Assembly: GCF_026339735.1 (NCBI RefSeq) | Contig: NZ_JAPEQG010000001.1 | Span: 3,038,001-3,102,000 of the forward strand | From: Streptomyces sp. NBC_01669 | GTDB taxonomy: Bacteria > Actinomycetota > Actinomycetes > Streptomycetales > Streptomycetaceae | Length of the DNA: 64,000 nucleotides | Direction of reading: 5' to 3' | Shown here: in pieces, positions 57,597-64,000 of the stretch | How the letters are laid out: each line of letters opens with the position of its first letter | Position numbering within the stretch: position 1 is the stretch's first letter | Translations under genes and position numbers: made by a program | Notes under the pieces: generated by a model | What the model was told of the DNA's origin: nothing | Seen by the model: only the letters and a program-made list of their open reading frames with translations | Database searches by the model: none

Positions 57597-58472
57597 ATGG
57601 CGCGGGGAGATCTCACGGATGCACAGTGGGCGATGTTGGAGCCGTTGTTGCCCAAGGGAGCGAAGGTGGGACGACCGCCCATCTGGCCCCGGCGGCAGCT
57701 GATCGACGGCATACGCTTCCGGGTTCGGACAGGAGTTCCTTGGCGGGATGTGCCCGTCGAGTACGGTCCGTGGGGCCGGATCTACGATCTGTTCCGCCGA
57801 TGGCAACGAGACGGCACCTGGCACCGGGTCCTCACTCGACTCCAGTCCCAGGCCGACGCGAAGGGCGGGATCACGTGGGACCTGAGCGTCGATTCCACAG
57901 TGTGTCGCGCCCATCGGCATGCGGCAGGGGCCAGGAAGCAGGGGGACCTACAGAAGGAACCACCGGGCGGAGTGCTGGCCGAGCCCTGTGATCACGGGCT
58001 GGGACGCTCACGTGGCGGGTTCACCACCAAGTTGCACGTGGCGGTCGAGCAGGGCCAAAAGCCCATGTCGATCGTGGTGACGGCCGGGCAGCGCGGCGAC
58101 TCGCCGCAGTTCGAGCCCGTGCTGGAGAATGTCCGCGTACCCCGCATCGGATCGGGCCGGCCACGCGTCCGCCCCGATCGAGTACGCGCCGATCGGGCGT
58201 ACTCTTCCCGCAAGAACCGCGCCTACCTGCGCCGCCGTGGAATCCGCTGCACCATCCCCTACAAGGCTGACCAGGCCCGCAACCGCAGGAAGCTCGGCTC
58301 CCGTGGCGGCCGACCGCCGCGTTTCGACGCGGTGGATTACCGCGAGCGCCATGCGGTCGAGTGCGAGATCAACCGCCTCAAAAGGCACAGAGCAGTGGCC
58401 ACGAGGTACGACAAGCTCTCCGTCCGCTACGAGGCGACGGTGCTGGTCGCAGCCGTGAACGAGTGGCTGTGA
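57597..58472 (+). CDS. IS5 family transposase
   Basis: This 291-residue transposase has an N-terminal DUF4096 domain ([49 protein letters not shown]) and a DDE domain. The first Asp is in [21 protein letters not shown], the second in [21 protein letters not shown], and the Glu in [27 protein letters not shown]. The length matches single-frame IS5-family enzymes of streptomycetes, with no frameshift, so it is probably active. The start is ATG at 57597. Both a perfect-looking and a decayed inverted repeat are available on the right side. Confidence 0.95.
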   Translation: MARGDLTDAQWAMLEPLLPKGAKVGRPPIWPRRQLIDGIRFRVRTGVPWRDVPVEYGPWGRIYDLFRRWQRDGTWHRVLTRLQSQADAKGGITWDLSVDSTVCRAHRHAAGARKQGDLQKEPPGGVLAEPCDHGLGRSRGGFTTKLHVAVEQGQKPMSIVVTAGQRGDSPQFEPVLENVRVPRIGSGRPRVRPDRVRADRAYSSRKNRAYLRRRGIRCTIPYKADQARNRRKLGSRGGRPPRFDAVDYRERHAVECEINRLKRHRAVATRYDKLSVRYEATVLVAAVNEWL

Positions 58473-58490
58473 CCAGCGTCGCAACGGCCC
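58471..58490 (-). repeat. Decayed second right-end repeat of the IS
   Basis: Read on the minus strand this is GGGCCGTTGCGACGCTGGTC, which aligns to the outer right end (GGGCCTGTTGCGAAAGTGGATC) with two small gaps and a few changes. It directly follows the transposase stop, the usual place for the right end of an IS5-type element. It abuts the intended stop of the VOC gene at 58491. Confidence 0.55.
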
Positions 58491-58969
58491 TCAGACGACG
58501 TCGAATTCGTTGCCCTCGGGGTCCTGCATAGCGGCGGCGTAGAGCCCCATGTCCGGCTCATCCTTAATCCGCAGCATGGTGGCACCAGAATCCGCAGCAT
58601 GGTGGCACCAGCTTTGACCAGCCGTTCCACCGTAGCCTTGACCCGCTGTGTGCGGACGTCCAGTGGGACGTCACGGCCCCCACCGACCTTCAGGTCGAAG
58701 TGCCACCGGTTCTTGGCGACCTTCGGCTCCGGAACCTGCTGGAACCACACCCTCGGTCCTCGTCCCGCAGGATCGATGATCGACTCCGGAATGTCCCCGG
58801 CACCGGCCGGCAACTCTGCCTCGGGCACCCCCATCGACGCCCAGTAAGCACGCCACGTGGCGTGCCCGCCCGGCGGAGGCTCAGGCACGTAGCCCAGGGC
58901 CTCGGCCCAGAAGGTCACCATTTTCTGCGGATCGGAGCAGTCGATCGTCAGTTGTAGCGTCATCTCCAT
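58491..58969 (-). pseudogene. VOC-family protein (glyoxalase-like), broken by a 23-bp duplication
   Basis: The gene starts at ATG 58969 (MEMTLQLTIDCSDPQKMVTFWAEALGY) and reads as a VOC-superfamily protein through WRAYWASMGVPE, RVWFQQVPEPKVAKNRWHFDLKVGG and LVKAGATMLRI. It then shifts frame because of a perfect 23-bp tandem duplication (58566-58611). In the restored frame it would continue DEPDMGLYAAAMQDPEGNEFDVV and stop at 58491. In its present state it reads through to 58427 into the transposase gene. Without the duplication it would be about 150 residues, a typical size for the family. Confidence 0.88.
58566..58611 (+). repeat. Perfect 23-bp tandem duplication inside the VOC gene
   Basis: Two identical 23-bp copies (58566-58588 and 58589-58611, each starting AATCCGCAGCATGGTGG) lie head to tail. 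Since 23 is not a multiple of 3 the reading frame is broken, and removal of one copy restores it. Perfect identity implies a recent event. Confidence 0.95.
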
Positions 58970-59021
58970 GCTCGGAGCATCCCAGACAGGTCTGACAGAC
59001 GATCCACTTTCGCAACAGGCC

Positions 59022-59207
59022 CTAGCAGAGGGTCGGCGCGCCCGTCGCATCGAGCACGGCGCGCCGCCGTACGAGAACGCCCCGCCACAAGTCGGCGTCG
59101 CCGGAGTCGACCCGGAGGGCCGCGAGCTCGGAGTCGGGCGCAAGGATGCGATCGATGGCCCGGACCGCGAGCACGTGGAAGTCCGACGGCAGCGCCGGCA
59201 CGGGCTC
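59022..59207 (-). pseudogene. C-terminal fragment of an unidentified protein (DUF4259-like)
   Basis: An open frame without start reads ALPSDFHVLAVRAIDRILAP, then DSELAALRVDSGDADLWRGVL, and ends at a TAG formed at the IS border (59022-59024). The phrase resembles the end of DUF4259 proteins (L..LA.RA.DR.L...SEL..L). Upstream it is cut by an in-frame TAG at 59208-59210. The IS insertion seems to have removed its natural end. The family call is tentative. Confidence 0.35.
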
Positions 59208-59265
59208 CTACGGTCCGCAGACGGGATCGACGGGATCGCCGCCCGGCAACCCGGCCACGGCGGTG

Positions 59266-59469
59266 CGAGGCCTCGTGGTCGACGACGCACACGATCGCCA
59301 ACTCGCTCGCCCGGACTGCCTCTTCGGCCGAGTCCGCGCGGATCGCGCCACGGGCGACGAGCTCTTCGCCCTTACCCGAGGAACGGTTCCAGTTGATGGT
59401 GGGATGGCCGGCGTCCAGGAAGGCCACAGCGAGGGCCCGACCCATCGCACCCAGTCCGATCACGGTCAC
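59266..59469 (-). pseudogene. N-terminal fragment of an NAD(P)-binding oxidoreductase
   Basis: The first 68 codons (VTVIGLGAMGRALAVAFLDAGH, WNRSSGKGEELVARGAIRADSAEEAV, LAIVCVVDHEAS) are the Rossmann domain of a 6-phosphogluconate-dehydrogenase-like reductase (imine reductase/hydroxyisobutyrate dehydrogenase group), with GLGAMG as dinucleotide loop. After 59266 the similarity stops and the frame continues as Arg-rich nonsense. The C-terminal catalytic domain is missing. A ribosome site AGGAGG lies upstream but not in a good spacing to GTG 59469. Confidence 0.8.
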
Positions 59470-59752
59470 CGTCGCAGCAGAAGTCGACCACCCGTTTCCT
59501 CCTACCTGGTAATGGTTTCCGCTGCTTTTGTGAGTGGGGGCGTTCCTCCTTCTCTGCGTCGCGGGATGGCGACGGTCGTGGTTTCCCGTGCGCTGCGGTG
59601 CCCCTCGGGGTGCGGGGGCTCGGGCGGATCGACGGGACCTGGTGAGGCCGTGTCCTTGTGTGATGGTCGTTCGTTAGACCGATCGGAGTGCCGGGGGCGG
59701 CCGCTCCGGGGAACGACCGGGATCGTGCGGAAAAGGAAGGGGGGTGGTGGGT

Positions 59753-61896
59753 GTGGCCAGGTTGATGGCGACGGCCACCTGTACCGCCTTCCGTGGTGTC
59801 CTGGAGGGCAGCGGTGAGCGGGTCGGGCAGGGCTTGCTGTGGGAACGGGTGGGGTTTTGGGCCCGGTTGAGCCGGGAGCTGACCGGTGCTCTGGTGGCTT
59901 CCCGGTGGGACGAGGACTGTCTGGACGTGCTGGCCGCCGGGGTGGATGAGCGGGGCGAGGCGCTGCCGTCCAAGGGCTGGATGGCGCTGCGTCGCCTCAA
60001 CTGGCCGCAGGGCGTCACACCCCCGGCCGGGGTGTATGTGTCGGACCGGGTGCGGCGGGGTGCCGAGGAGTACGCGGCCAGGACGCTGCGCCTGGCCGCG
60101 TACCGCCGCAGTATCGTGACCGCGGTCCTGGCCACGTGGCCCGCCGATCCGTGTCGGCGTACCGAGGCGGAGTGGGCGGCGTTGCGGAAGCTGCTGCCCG
60201 CCGGGTGGCGGGTGCCGAAATCCGTAACCGTATCCGCCAAATCCGTGCGTACGTGGCCGAGCACGGGTGCCTGCCCGCCGGATTGTGCGTACTGGAGGGG
60301 CCGCCGCAGGTCGCACCGCAGGTGCTCCTTGCGGCGATGGACCGCCAGCAGGTCACCCTGGTGAGGGTGGATGAGACCACCGCCCGGCTGCGGGTCAAGC
60401 TCCCGCTGAACGCTATCCCCGCCTCGGGCCGTGACTGGGCCTGGCACGTGATCGACCTCCGGCTGCCCGGCACCGTCGGGGTGGACTCGGTGCTGCACAC
60501 CCCGACCCTGCGCCCCACTCGGGCCGGGAGGATCGCGGTGGATCTGCCGCACTCCCGGCCCGCCCCGGCCGTCAAGGCGAGCGGGCATACCGTGGCGGTC
60601 GGCTTCGACTGGGGTGTCAACACCCTGCTCACCGGCACGCTCGGCCGCCTGACCGGCAAGGGCCGGTCCAAGCGGGTGGTCACCGACGGGCGGCCGCTGA
60701 TCTTCGACGCCACCACGGTCAGTGCCACCCTGCACCGGCTGCGCGGCGTCCGCGAGCACCTCGCCGCCAAGCGCGATCACTACCGGGCCCTCGCCGACGG
60801 GCTCGGTTCCCCGCACCTGGCCTGGGGCGAACACCTCGACCGGGCCCTGGTGCTGGAGGTCGAGCACTGGCGGGTGTGTGCCCGGATCCGGCACGTGAAT
60901 GCGGCGCTGGCCTGGGCGGCGGCCCGCTGGGCCGTCGACCAGGCGGTAGCGCTCGGCGCGAGCGTCATCTACCTCGAAGACCTGGCCACCCTGGAAGCCC
61001 GCGGCCACCGGCGCGGCAACGCCCGCCTGTCCGGGCAGGTGCGTGGCACCGTGGCCGAGGCGATCCGGCACCTGGGTGCGAAGGCGGGCATCGCGGTGGT
61101 CACCGTCCCGGCCCGCGGCACCTCCAAACTGTGCCCCGGCTGCCTGGCCACCCTGACCCACCACCCCGCCCCCGACCGGCTGGCCGAACGCGGCTGGAAA
61201 TGGGCGTACTGCACCAGGTGCGGGCTGTCCATGGACCGCGACCATGCCGCCGCCCGCCGGATCGTCTCCCGCGGCCTGCTCGGCCAGACCCACACCACCA
61301 CCGACCGCACCACCAACACCCGCACCATCCGCACCACCATCGACGGCACCGTGACCCTGGTCCGCCGCCCGAAGAAGACCACCCGCCGTCTGCGCCGCCA
61401 ACGCCAAGCGGAGCAGGCCCCGCACCGCCCGGACGGGCCGAAGACCACCCCGGGCAAGGGGCGCCCCACCCCCAGCAGACCCACCGGTCCCCAGCACCGA
61501 GGCGCCCCGCACGCCGCCCAGAGGCGGGTCCCGGGCCCGAAGACTTCCCGCCGTATGCCCGAAGTGCGTACGGTCCCCGCCACCACCCCCACCGGGGTGG
61601 TCCAGCGTCCGGCGGGGCATGACACACAGGCACCCACCTCCTTCGGGCCGGTGCCAGGTCATGGAGTACCCGCCCATGACCGGGTGGAAGAAGACCTTCT
61701 TCCACCCGGACGCAGGCGGCTCTCACGCAGAACCTGTCGACGGCGCACCCGCGCCGCCGAGCGGACCGGCTTCCACCACCTGCACGCCACCCAGGCCCAC
61801 CCCCTCACCCCGAGGATCGGACCACCGGACGGCAACCGCACACGGCCACGCCGCGCCCGAAAAGCCCGGAAACCACAGGCACACACAGAGTTCTAG
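59753..61896 (+). pseudogene. TnpB-like RuvC nuclease gene with an apparent -1 frameshift
   Basis: Two overlapping frames together encode a protein of about 710 residues. The first (start GTG 59753 or ATG 59765 behind GGAAGG) gives the N-terminal domain up to EAEWAALRKLLPAG; the second takes over near 60200-60220 with EIRNRIRQIRAYVAEHG and runs to 61896. The RuvC-like catalytic set is complete: Asp in VGFDWGVNTLL, Glu in VIYLEDLATLEARG and Asp in SMDRDHAAARRI. A zinc ribbon (CPGC...CTRC) precedes the last motif, as in TnpB. The C-terminal 200 residues are Arg/Pro/Thr-rich. No TnpA is nearby. A sequencing error, mutation or programmed shift could explain the frame change. Confidence 0.75.
61658..61709 (+). 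other. Two adjacent hairpins in the 3' part of the tnpB-like gene
   Basis: GTCATGG/CCATGAC (61658-61680, 7-bp stem) is followed without a gap by a perfect 14-bp stem (61680-61693 with 61696-61709) closed by only 2 nt. In known TnpB elements the guide (omega) RNA comes from the 3' end of the gene. These hairpins may be part of such a scaffold or a transcription pause; function is inferred. Confidence 0.4.
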
Positions 61897-61986
61897 AGAC
61901 GCTTGTTCGGATTGGCCGTGCTTCCACACGGAGATACCCCTCGCATACGCACATTCATCCGGAGCACGTCCGGATCGGGGGCTGCC

Positions 61987-62922
61987 ATGTGGACCACGCT
62001 CACGCTCATCGACGCCGCGACCGCACTGGTCACTGCCACCGCCTGCCTGGCCCTCTCCGGTCGGCGACTGCTGCCGTGGCGGCGCCGGGAGCGCGCGCCC
62101 GAACTGGGTCCGTACGATGCGGCGTTTCTGGCGGGCGGACCGGAGCGGGTGGTGGAGGCGGCGCTCCACACCCTGTGGGGCAGCGACAACAACGTCGTGA
62201 TCGGCTCGGGTGGGCGGCTGCGGTTGCCCGAGCCCTGGACGGAACCCGAGCATCCGGTGGAGCAAGCCGTGGTGGAGAAGTGGCGGACCTCCGGTTCCAC
62301 GACCCCGACGCTGCTGCGGGTACGGGCGGTGCGGTCCGGGGCCGTACGCGAGATCGGCGACCGGCTCGTCCCGCACGGTCTGCTGATGGCCCCGCCACGC
62401 GCCCTGGCCCGTCTGTACGCCGCACGTGGCCTGGTCGTCGTGGTGTGCAGCACAGCGGTCCTGGCCGCCTTCGCCGTCCCGCAGGGGCTGCGGCAGGCGG
62501 CACCGTTCATCGCGGTGGGCGCCTGCTGTCTGGCCGTGCGGGTGCTGTGCCCGGCGCGGGGTCCGCTGACCCCGGCGGGCCGTCGCCGCCTCGCAGCGAT
62601 GCGCACCGGCGAGCTGTGGGCATCGGCCGCGCTGGGGGCCGTGGTGTTCGACGGGCGCAGCGCGCTGCCGGGTGAGCGCCGGCGCTCTCGGCGGTGGGAC
62701 GGGGGCGGGGGCCGTCTGCCGTCGGTGGGCCGGATGCTGATCAAGTACGGGAAGGCACTGGATTCGGACGACGACCGGAGCCCGGACAGCAGCGGCACCG
62801 GCAGCGACCACAGCTCCTATGGATCCGGCAGCTCCCACGGCTCGCACGGCTCCTCGTACGACGGAGGAGGTCACCACCACAGCTGCGGCGGTGGCAGCAG
62901 CTGTGGCGGCGGAAACTACTGA
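61987..62922 (+). CDS. TIGR04222 domain membrane protein with Gly/Ser/His/Cys-rich tail
   Basis: This 311-residue protein has an N-terminal transmembrane helix (LIDAATALVTATACLALSG), the conserved PYDAAFLAGGPERVVEAALHTLW of the TIGR04222 family, two more helices near residues 140-185 (LVVVVCSTAVLAAFAV, FIAVGACCLAVRVLC), and a 55-residue tail rich in Ser, Gly, His and Asp that ends HHHSCGGGSSCGGGNY. Family members end in a similar CGGGxxCGGG tail. The role is unknown; the tail might bind metal or face the outside. The start is ATG at 61987. Confidence 0.85.
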   Translation: MWTTLTLIDAATALVTATACLALSGRRLLPWRRRERAPELGPYDAAFLAGGPERVVEAALHTLWGSDNNVVIGSGGRLRLPEPWTEPEHPVEQAVVEKWRTSGSTTPTLLRVRAVRSGAVREIGDRLVPHGLLMAPPRALARLYAARGLVVVVCSTAVLAAFAVPQGLRQAAPFIAVGACCLAVRVLCPARGPLTPAGRRRLAAMRTGELWASAALGAVVFDGRSALPGERRRSRRWDGGGGRLPSVGRMLIKYGKALDSDDDRSPDSSGTGSDHSSYGSGSSHGSHGSSYDGGGHHHSCGGGSSCGGGNY

Positions 62923-62932
62923 GCGTTGTGGC

Positions 62933-63163
62933 TCACACCTTTTCGAGCACGTCCTCCAGCTCCTGGAGGAGCCTGCGCTTGGGCCGGGCGCCCACCATCG
63001 ACTGCACCGGCTCGCCGGACCGGAACACCATCAGCGTCGGCATCGACAGCACTCCGTACCGGCTCGCGATCCCGGGGTTGTGGTCGACATCGAGCTGGAC
63101 GATCTTGATGCGCCCGGCCTCCTCGGCGGCGATCGCGCTGAGCACGGGGCGAGCTGGCGGCAC
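62933..63163 (-). pseudogene. Thioredoxin, truncated at the active site and frameshifted
   Basis: The C-terminal two thirds of a thioredoxin are intact: LSAIAAEEAGRIKIVQLDVDHNP, IASRYGVLSMPTLMVF (cis-Pro in MPT) and SGEPVQSMVGARPKRRLLQELED. The upstream part of the active site (WCxxC) is missing except for the second Cys, which reads CRQLAP in another frame. One base missing near 63146 separates CRQLAP from VLSAIA. The N-terminal third is replaced by the end of the DUF7848-like gene. The product cannot be a working thioredoxin. Confidence 0.88.
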
Positions 63164-63453
63164 AAGAAGTAGCCGAGCCCGGTCCCGGCAGCCGGAGAGT
63201 GATCAAGGCCAAGCGCACGATCCCGCGAGAGGACGCCGGTGGTAATGGGCAGCTCTCGGTACGCGTGATGGGAGGAGGTACGCCCCGAGTGCGAAAGAGC
63301 CCAGCTCTGCAGGGCGTCCCAGCCCTCCGCCGCAGAGGAGGACTCTCCGCAGACGACACACAGCATGGCGTACGTCTGAGGCTCGGCATCCCGCTCCTGG
63401 TTCGGCGCGAGGGTCCAGTGGACGTGCCTCACGATGGCCCGGGGTTCGCTCAT
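63031..63453 (-). CDS. DUF7848-like protein fused at its 3' end to thioredoxin sequence
   Basis: From ATG at 63453 the frame encodes MSEPRAIVRHVHWTLAPNQE, TYAMLCVVCGESSSAAEGWDALQSWALSHSGRTSSHHAYREL, which matches the small zinc-finger-like DUF7848 proteins of streptomycetes (CxxC, then H at SHSGRT). After about 63200 the family similarity ends, and the frame runs into thioredoxin DNA at 63163 and then into its wrong frame, ending at 63031. The natural C-terminus is lost. The ATG overlaps the stop of the gene upstream as ATGA. Function of DUF7848 is unknown; such genes often follow XRE regulators. Confidence 0.65.
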   Translation of the reverse strand: MSEPRAIVRHVHWTLAPNQERDAEPQTYAMLCVVCGESSSAAEGWDALQSWALSHSGRTSSHHAYRELPITTGVLSRDRALGLDHSPAAGTGLGYFLCRQLAPCSARSPPRRPGASRSSSSMSTTTPGSRAGTECCRCRR

Positions 63454-63680
63454 ACTCCGCGCCTGGAATCGGCGTTGAGTGCAGCAAGTCGTACAGTCAA
63501 CTCCTTGCGCAAGGAGAGCGCCTCGATGTCGTCCGGCTCGGCCTCCCACGACAGTCCGCCGCTGATCGGGCGGAGCTGGATGCACCCGCCGATGGTGCCC
63601 ATCACGACGCCGAAGCAGTCGGTCTTCGTGTCCCTGACTACCGCCCCGAAACGGGGGCCGGTCTGCTGGTTGTTCGCCAT
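63450..63680 (-). CDS. Small conserved streptomycete protein of unknown function
   Basis: This 76-residue protein starts MANNQQTGPRFGAVVRDTKTDCFGVVMGTIGGCIQLRPISGGLSWEAEP and ends in a charged helix (IEALSLRKELTVRLAALNADS). The G.V..D...GVVM...G..IQLRP..GG..WE pattern is seen in short proteins encoded beside XRE regulators and DUF7848 genes in streptomycetes. The fold suggests a small beta barrel. The start ATG at 63680 lacks a strong binding site. Its stop overlaps the DUF7848 start, so the two are co-translated. Confidence 0.7.
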   Translation of the reverse strand: MANNQQTGPRFGAVVRDTKTDCFGVVMGTIGGCIQLRPISGGLSWEAEPDDIEALSLRKELTVRLAALNADSRRGV

Positions 63681-63774
63681 AATGAAGACGCTATGCGGGC
63701 GCAGTGTGCCGAACCATGCACGGTGCGTGGCACTCTCCCGGCTACCGGGTAGGAGGCACCACGCCCCGTAGTTG

Positions 63775-64000
63775 CTACCCGGCGATGCCCAGGTGAACTG
63801 CCATGTCACGCATGTCCGCGGTAAGGGTACGCTTCCGGCCGGCCAGGATGTCGCTCATGATGTAGCGGGCCATCTGCTGGTGCCTCAGCCACTCGGGAGA
63901 GGCCCGCCTGATCGTGTTCAGCTCGTCCATTGCGTCCTGGTGGGAGCCGAGCATCGCGTGGGCCCTGGCGACGTCGAGACGGTGCCGGTCCCAGTTGTTC
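63775..64000 (-). CDS. XRE-family transcriptional regulator, C-terminal part (5' end outside window)
   Basis: The last 75 codons read DRHRLDVARAHAMLGSHQDAMDELNTIRRASPEWLRHQQMARYIMSDILAGRKRTLTADMRDMAVHLGIAG. This is the tetratricopeptide-like C-terminus of streptomycete helix-turn-helix regulators. The DNA-binding domain lies beyond the window edge. The following two small genes on the same strand (start 63680, 95 bp downstream) form a common trio with it. Confidence 0.75.
   Translation of the reverse strand, partial: NNWDRHRLDVARAHAMLGSHQDAMDELNTIRRASPEWLRHQQMARYIMSDILAGRKRTLTADMRDMAVHLGIAG

Larger units (their letters stand above)
57551..59022 (+). mobile_element. IS5-family element with VOC cargo
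   Basis: Terminal inverted repeats of 22 bp match at 19 positions: 57551-57572 (starts GGGCGTGTATCGAAAG) and 59001-59022 (its complement starts GGGCCTGTTGCGAAAG). A TA dinucleotide flanks each end, fitting the 2-bp target duplication of IS427-group elements. Between the ends lie a DDE transposase gene and an oppositely oriented, broken VOC-family gene. A second, decayed right end directly follows the transposase (58471-58490), so the original element may have been about 940 bp and the larger unit arose later. Confidence 0.75.

Noticed and set aside
58427..58490. Extra C-terminal residues of the VOC protein overlapping the transposase gene
   Set aside because: They result only from the frameshift by the 23-bp duplication.

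Overview
The window is a stretch of a high-GC actinobacterial chromosome, almost certainly Streptomyces. Evidence: strong G/C bias at third codon positions, GTG starts, lipoprotein signals of the Streptomyces type, a terpene synthase, a GlgE-type glycogen/trehalose cluster, the pairing of a glycine riboswitch with gcvT-gcvH-glyA-sdaA, and short Streptomyces-type families (DUF6445, DUF7848, TIGR04222). All identifications are by reading; no database search was run.

Layout. 1-4567 (minus strand): a dipeptide/oligopeptide ABC importer (permease, lipoprotein, permease, ATPase running off the edge). 4960-7528 (minus): two paralogous SseB-family proteins and a small P-loop ATPase. 7693-12307 (plus): a tandem glycine riboswitch and the glycine cleavage / serine hydroxymethyltransferase / serine deaminase genes. 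12.3-17.3 kb: a small S1 protein, a WYL-type regulator with a perfect operator and divergent target, a DUF6445 protein and an orphan class I terpene synthase. 17.3-18.0 kb: two genes, each lacking its 5' part, joined head to head. 18.1-26.1 kb: housekeeping and envelope genes (carboxylesterase, EF-hand protein, GNAT, beta-propeller plus NodB-like lipoproteins, RsbW-like ATPase, enoyl-CoA hydratase, L,D-transpeptidase). 26.6-28.9 kb: glgX. 28.9-36.7 kb: a two-component system with an ABC-2 exporter, then a heterodimeric ABC exporter. 37.6-43.4 kb: a secreted M4 protease, a second two-component system whose kinase has an extra exported domain, and a secreted polysaccharide lyase. 43.6-55.2 kb: glgP divergent from glgE-treS-mak-glgB. 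55.2-57.4 kb: a HelD/HelR-like RNA polymerase recycling helicase. 57.4-64.0 kb: an accessory zone with a candidate small RNA, an IS5-family element with a broken VOC cargo gene, gene fragments, a frameshifted TnpB-like RuvC nuclease gene, a TIGR04222 membrane protein, a broken thioredoxin fused to a DUF7848 gene, and the end of an XRE-type regulator.

How the genes work together. Glycine sensed by the riboswitch should switch on glycine cleavage (gcvT, gcvH), glycine-serine interconversion (glyA) and serine to pyruvate conversion (sdaA); two SseB proteins, whose name comes from a serine-sensitivity phenotype, lie just upstream. TreS, Mak, GlgE, GlgB, GlgP and GlgX form the full trehalose-to-alpha-glucan route and its breakdown. 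The most unusual material is in the last 6.5 kb, where four or more genes are broken, fused or frameshifted around mobile DNA, and at 17.68 kb, where a deletion scar has no mobile element beside it.
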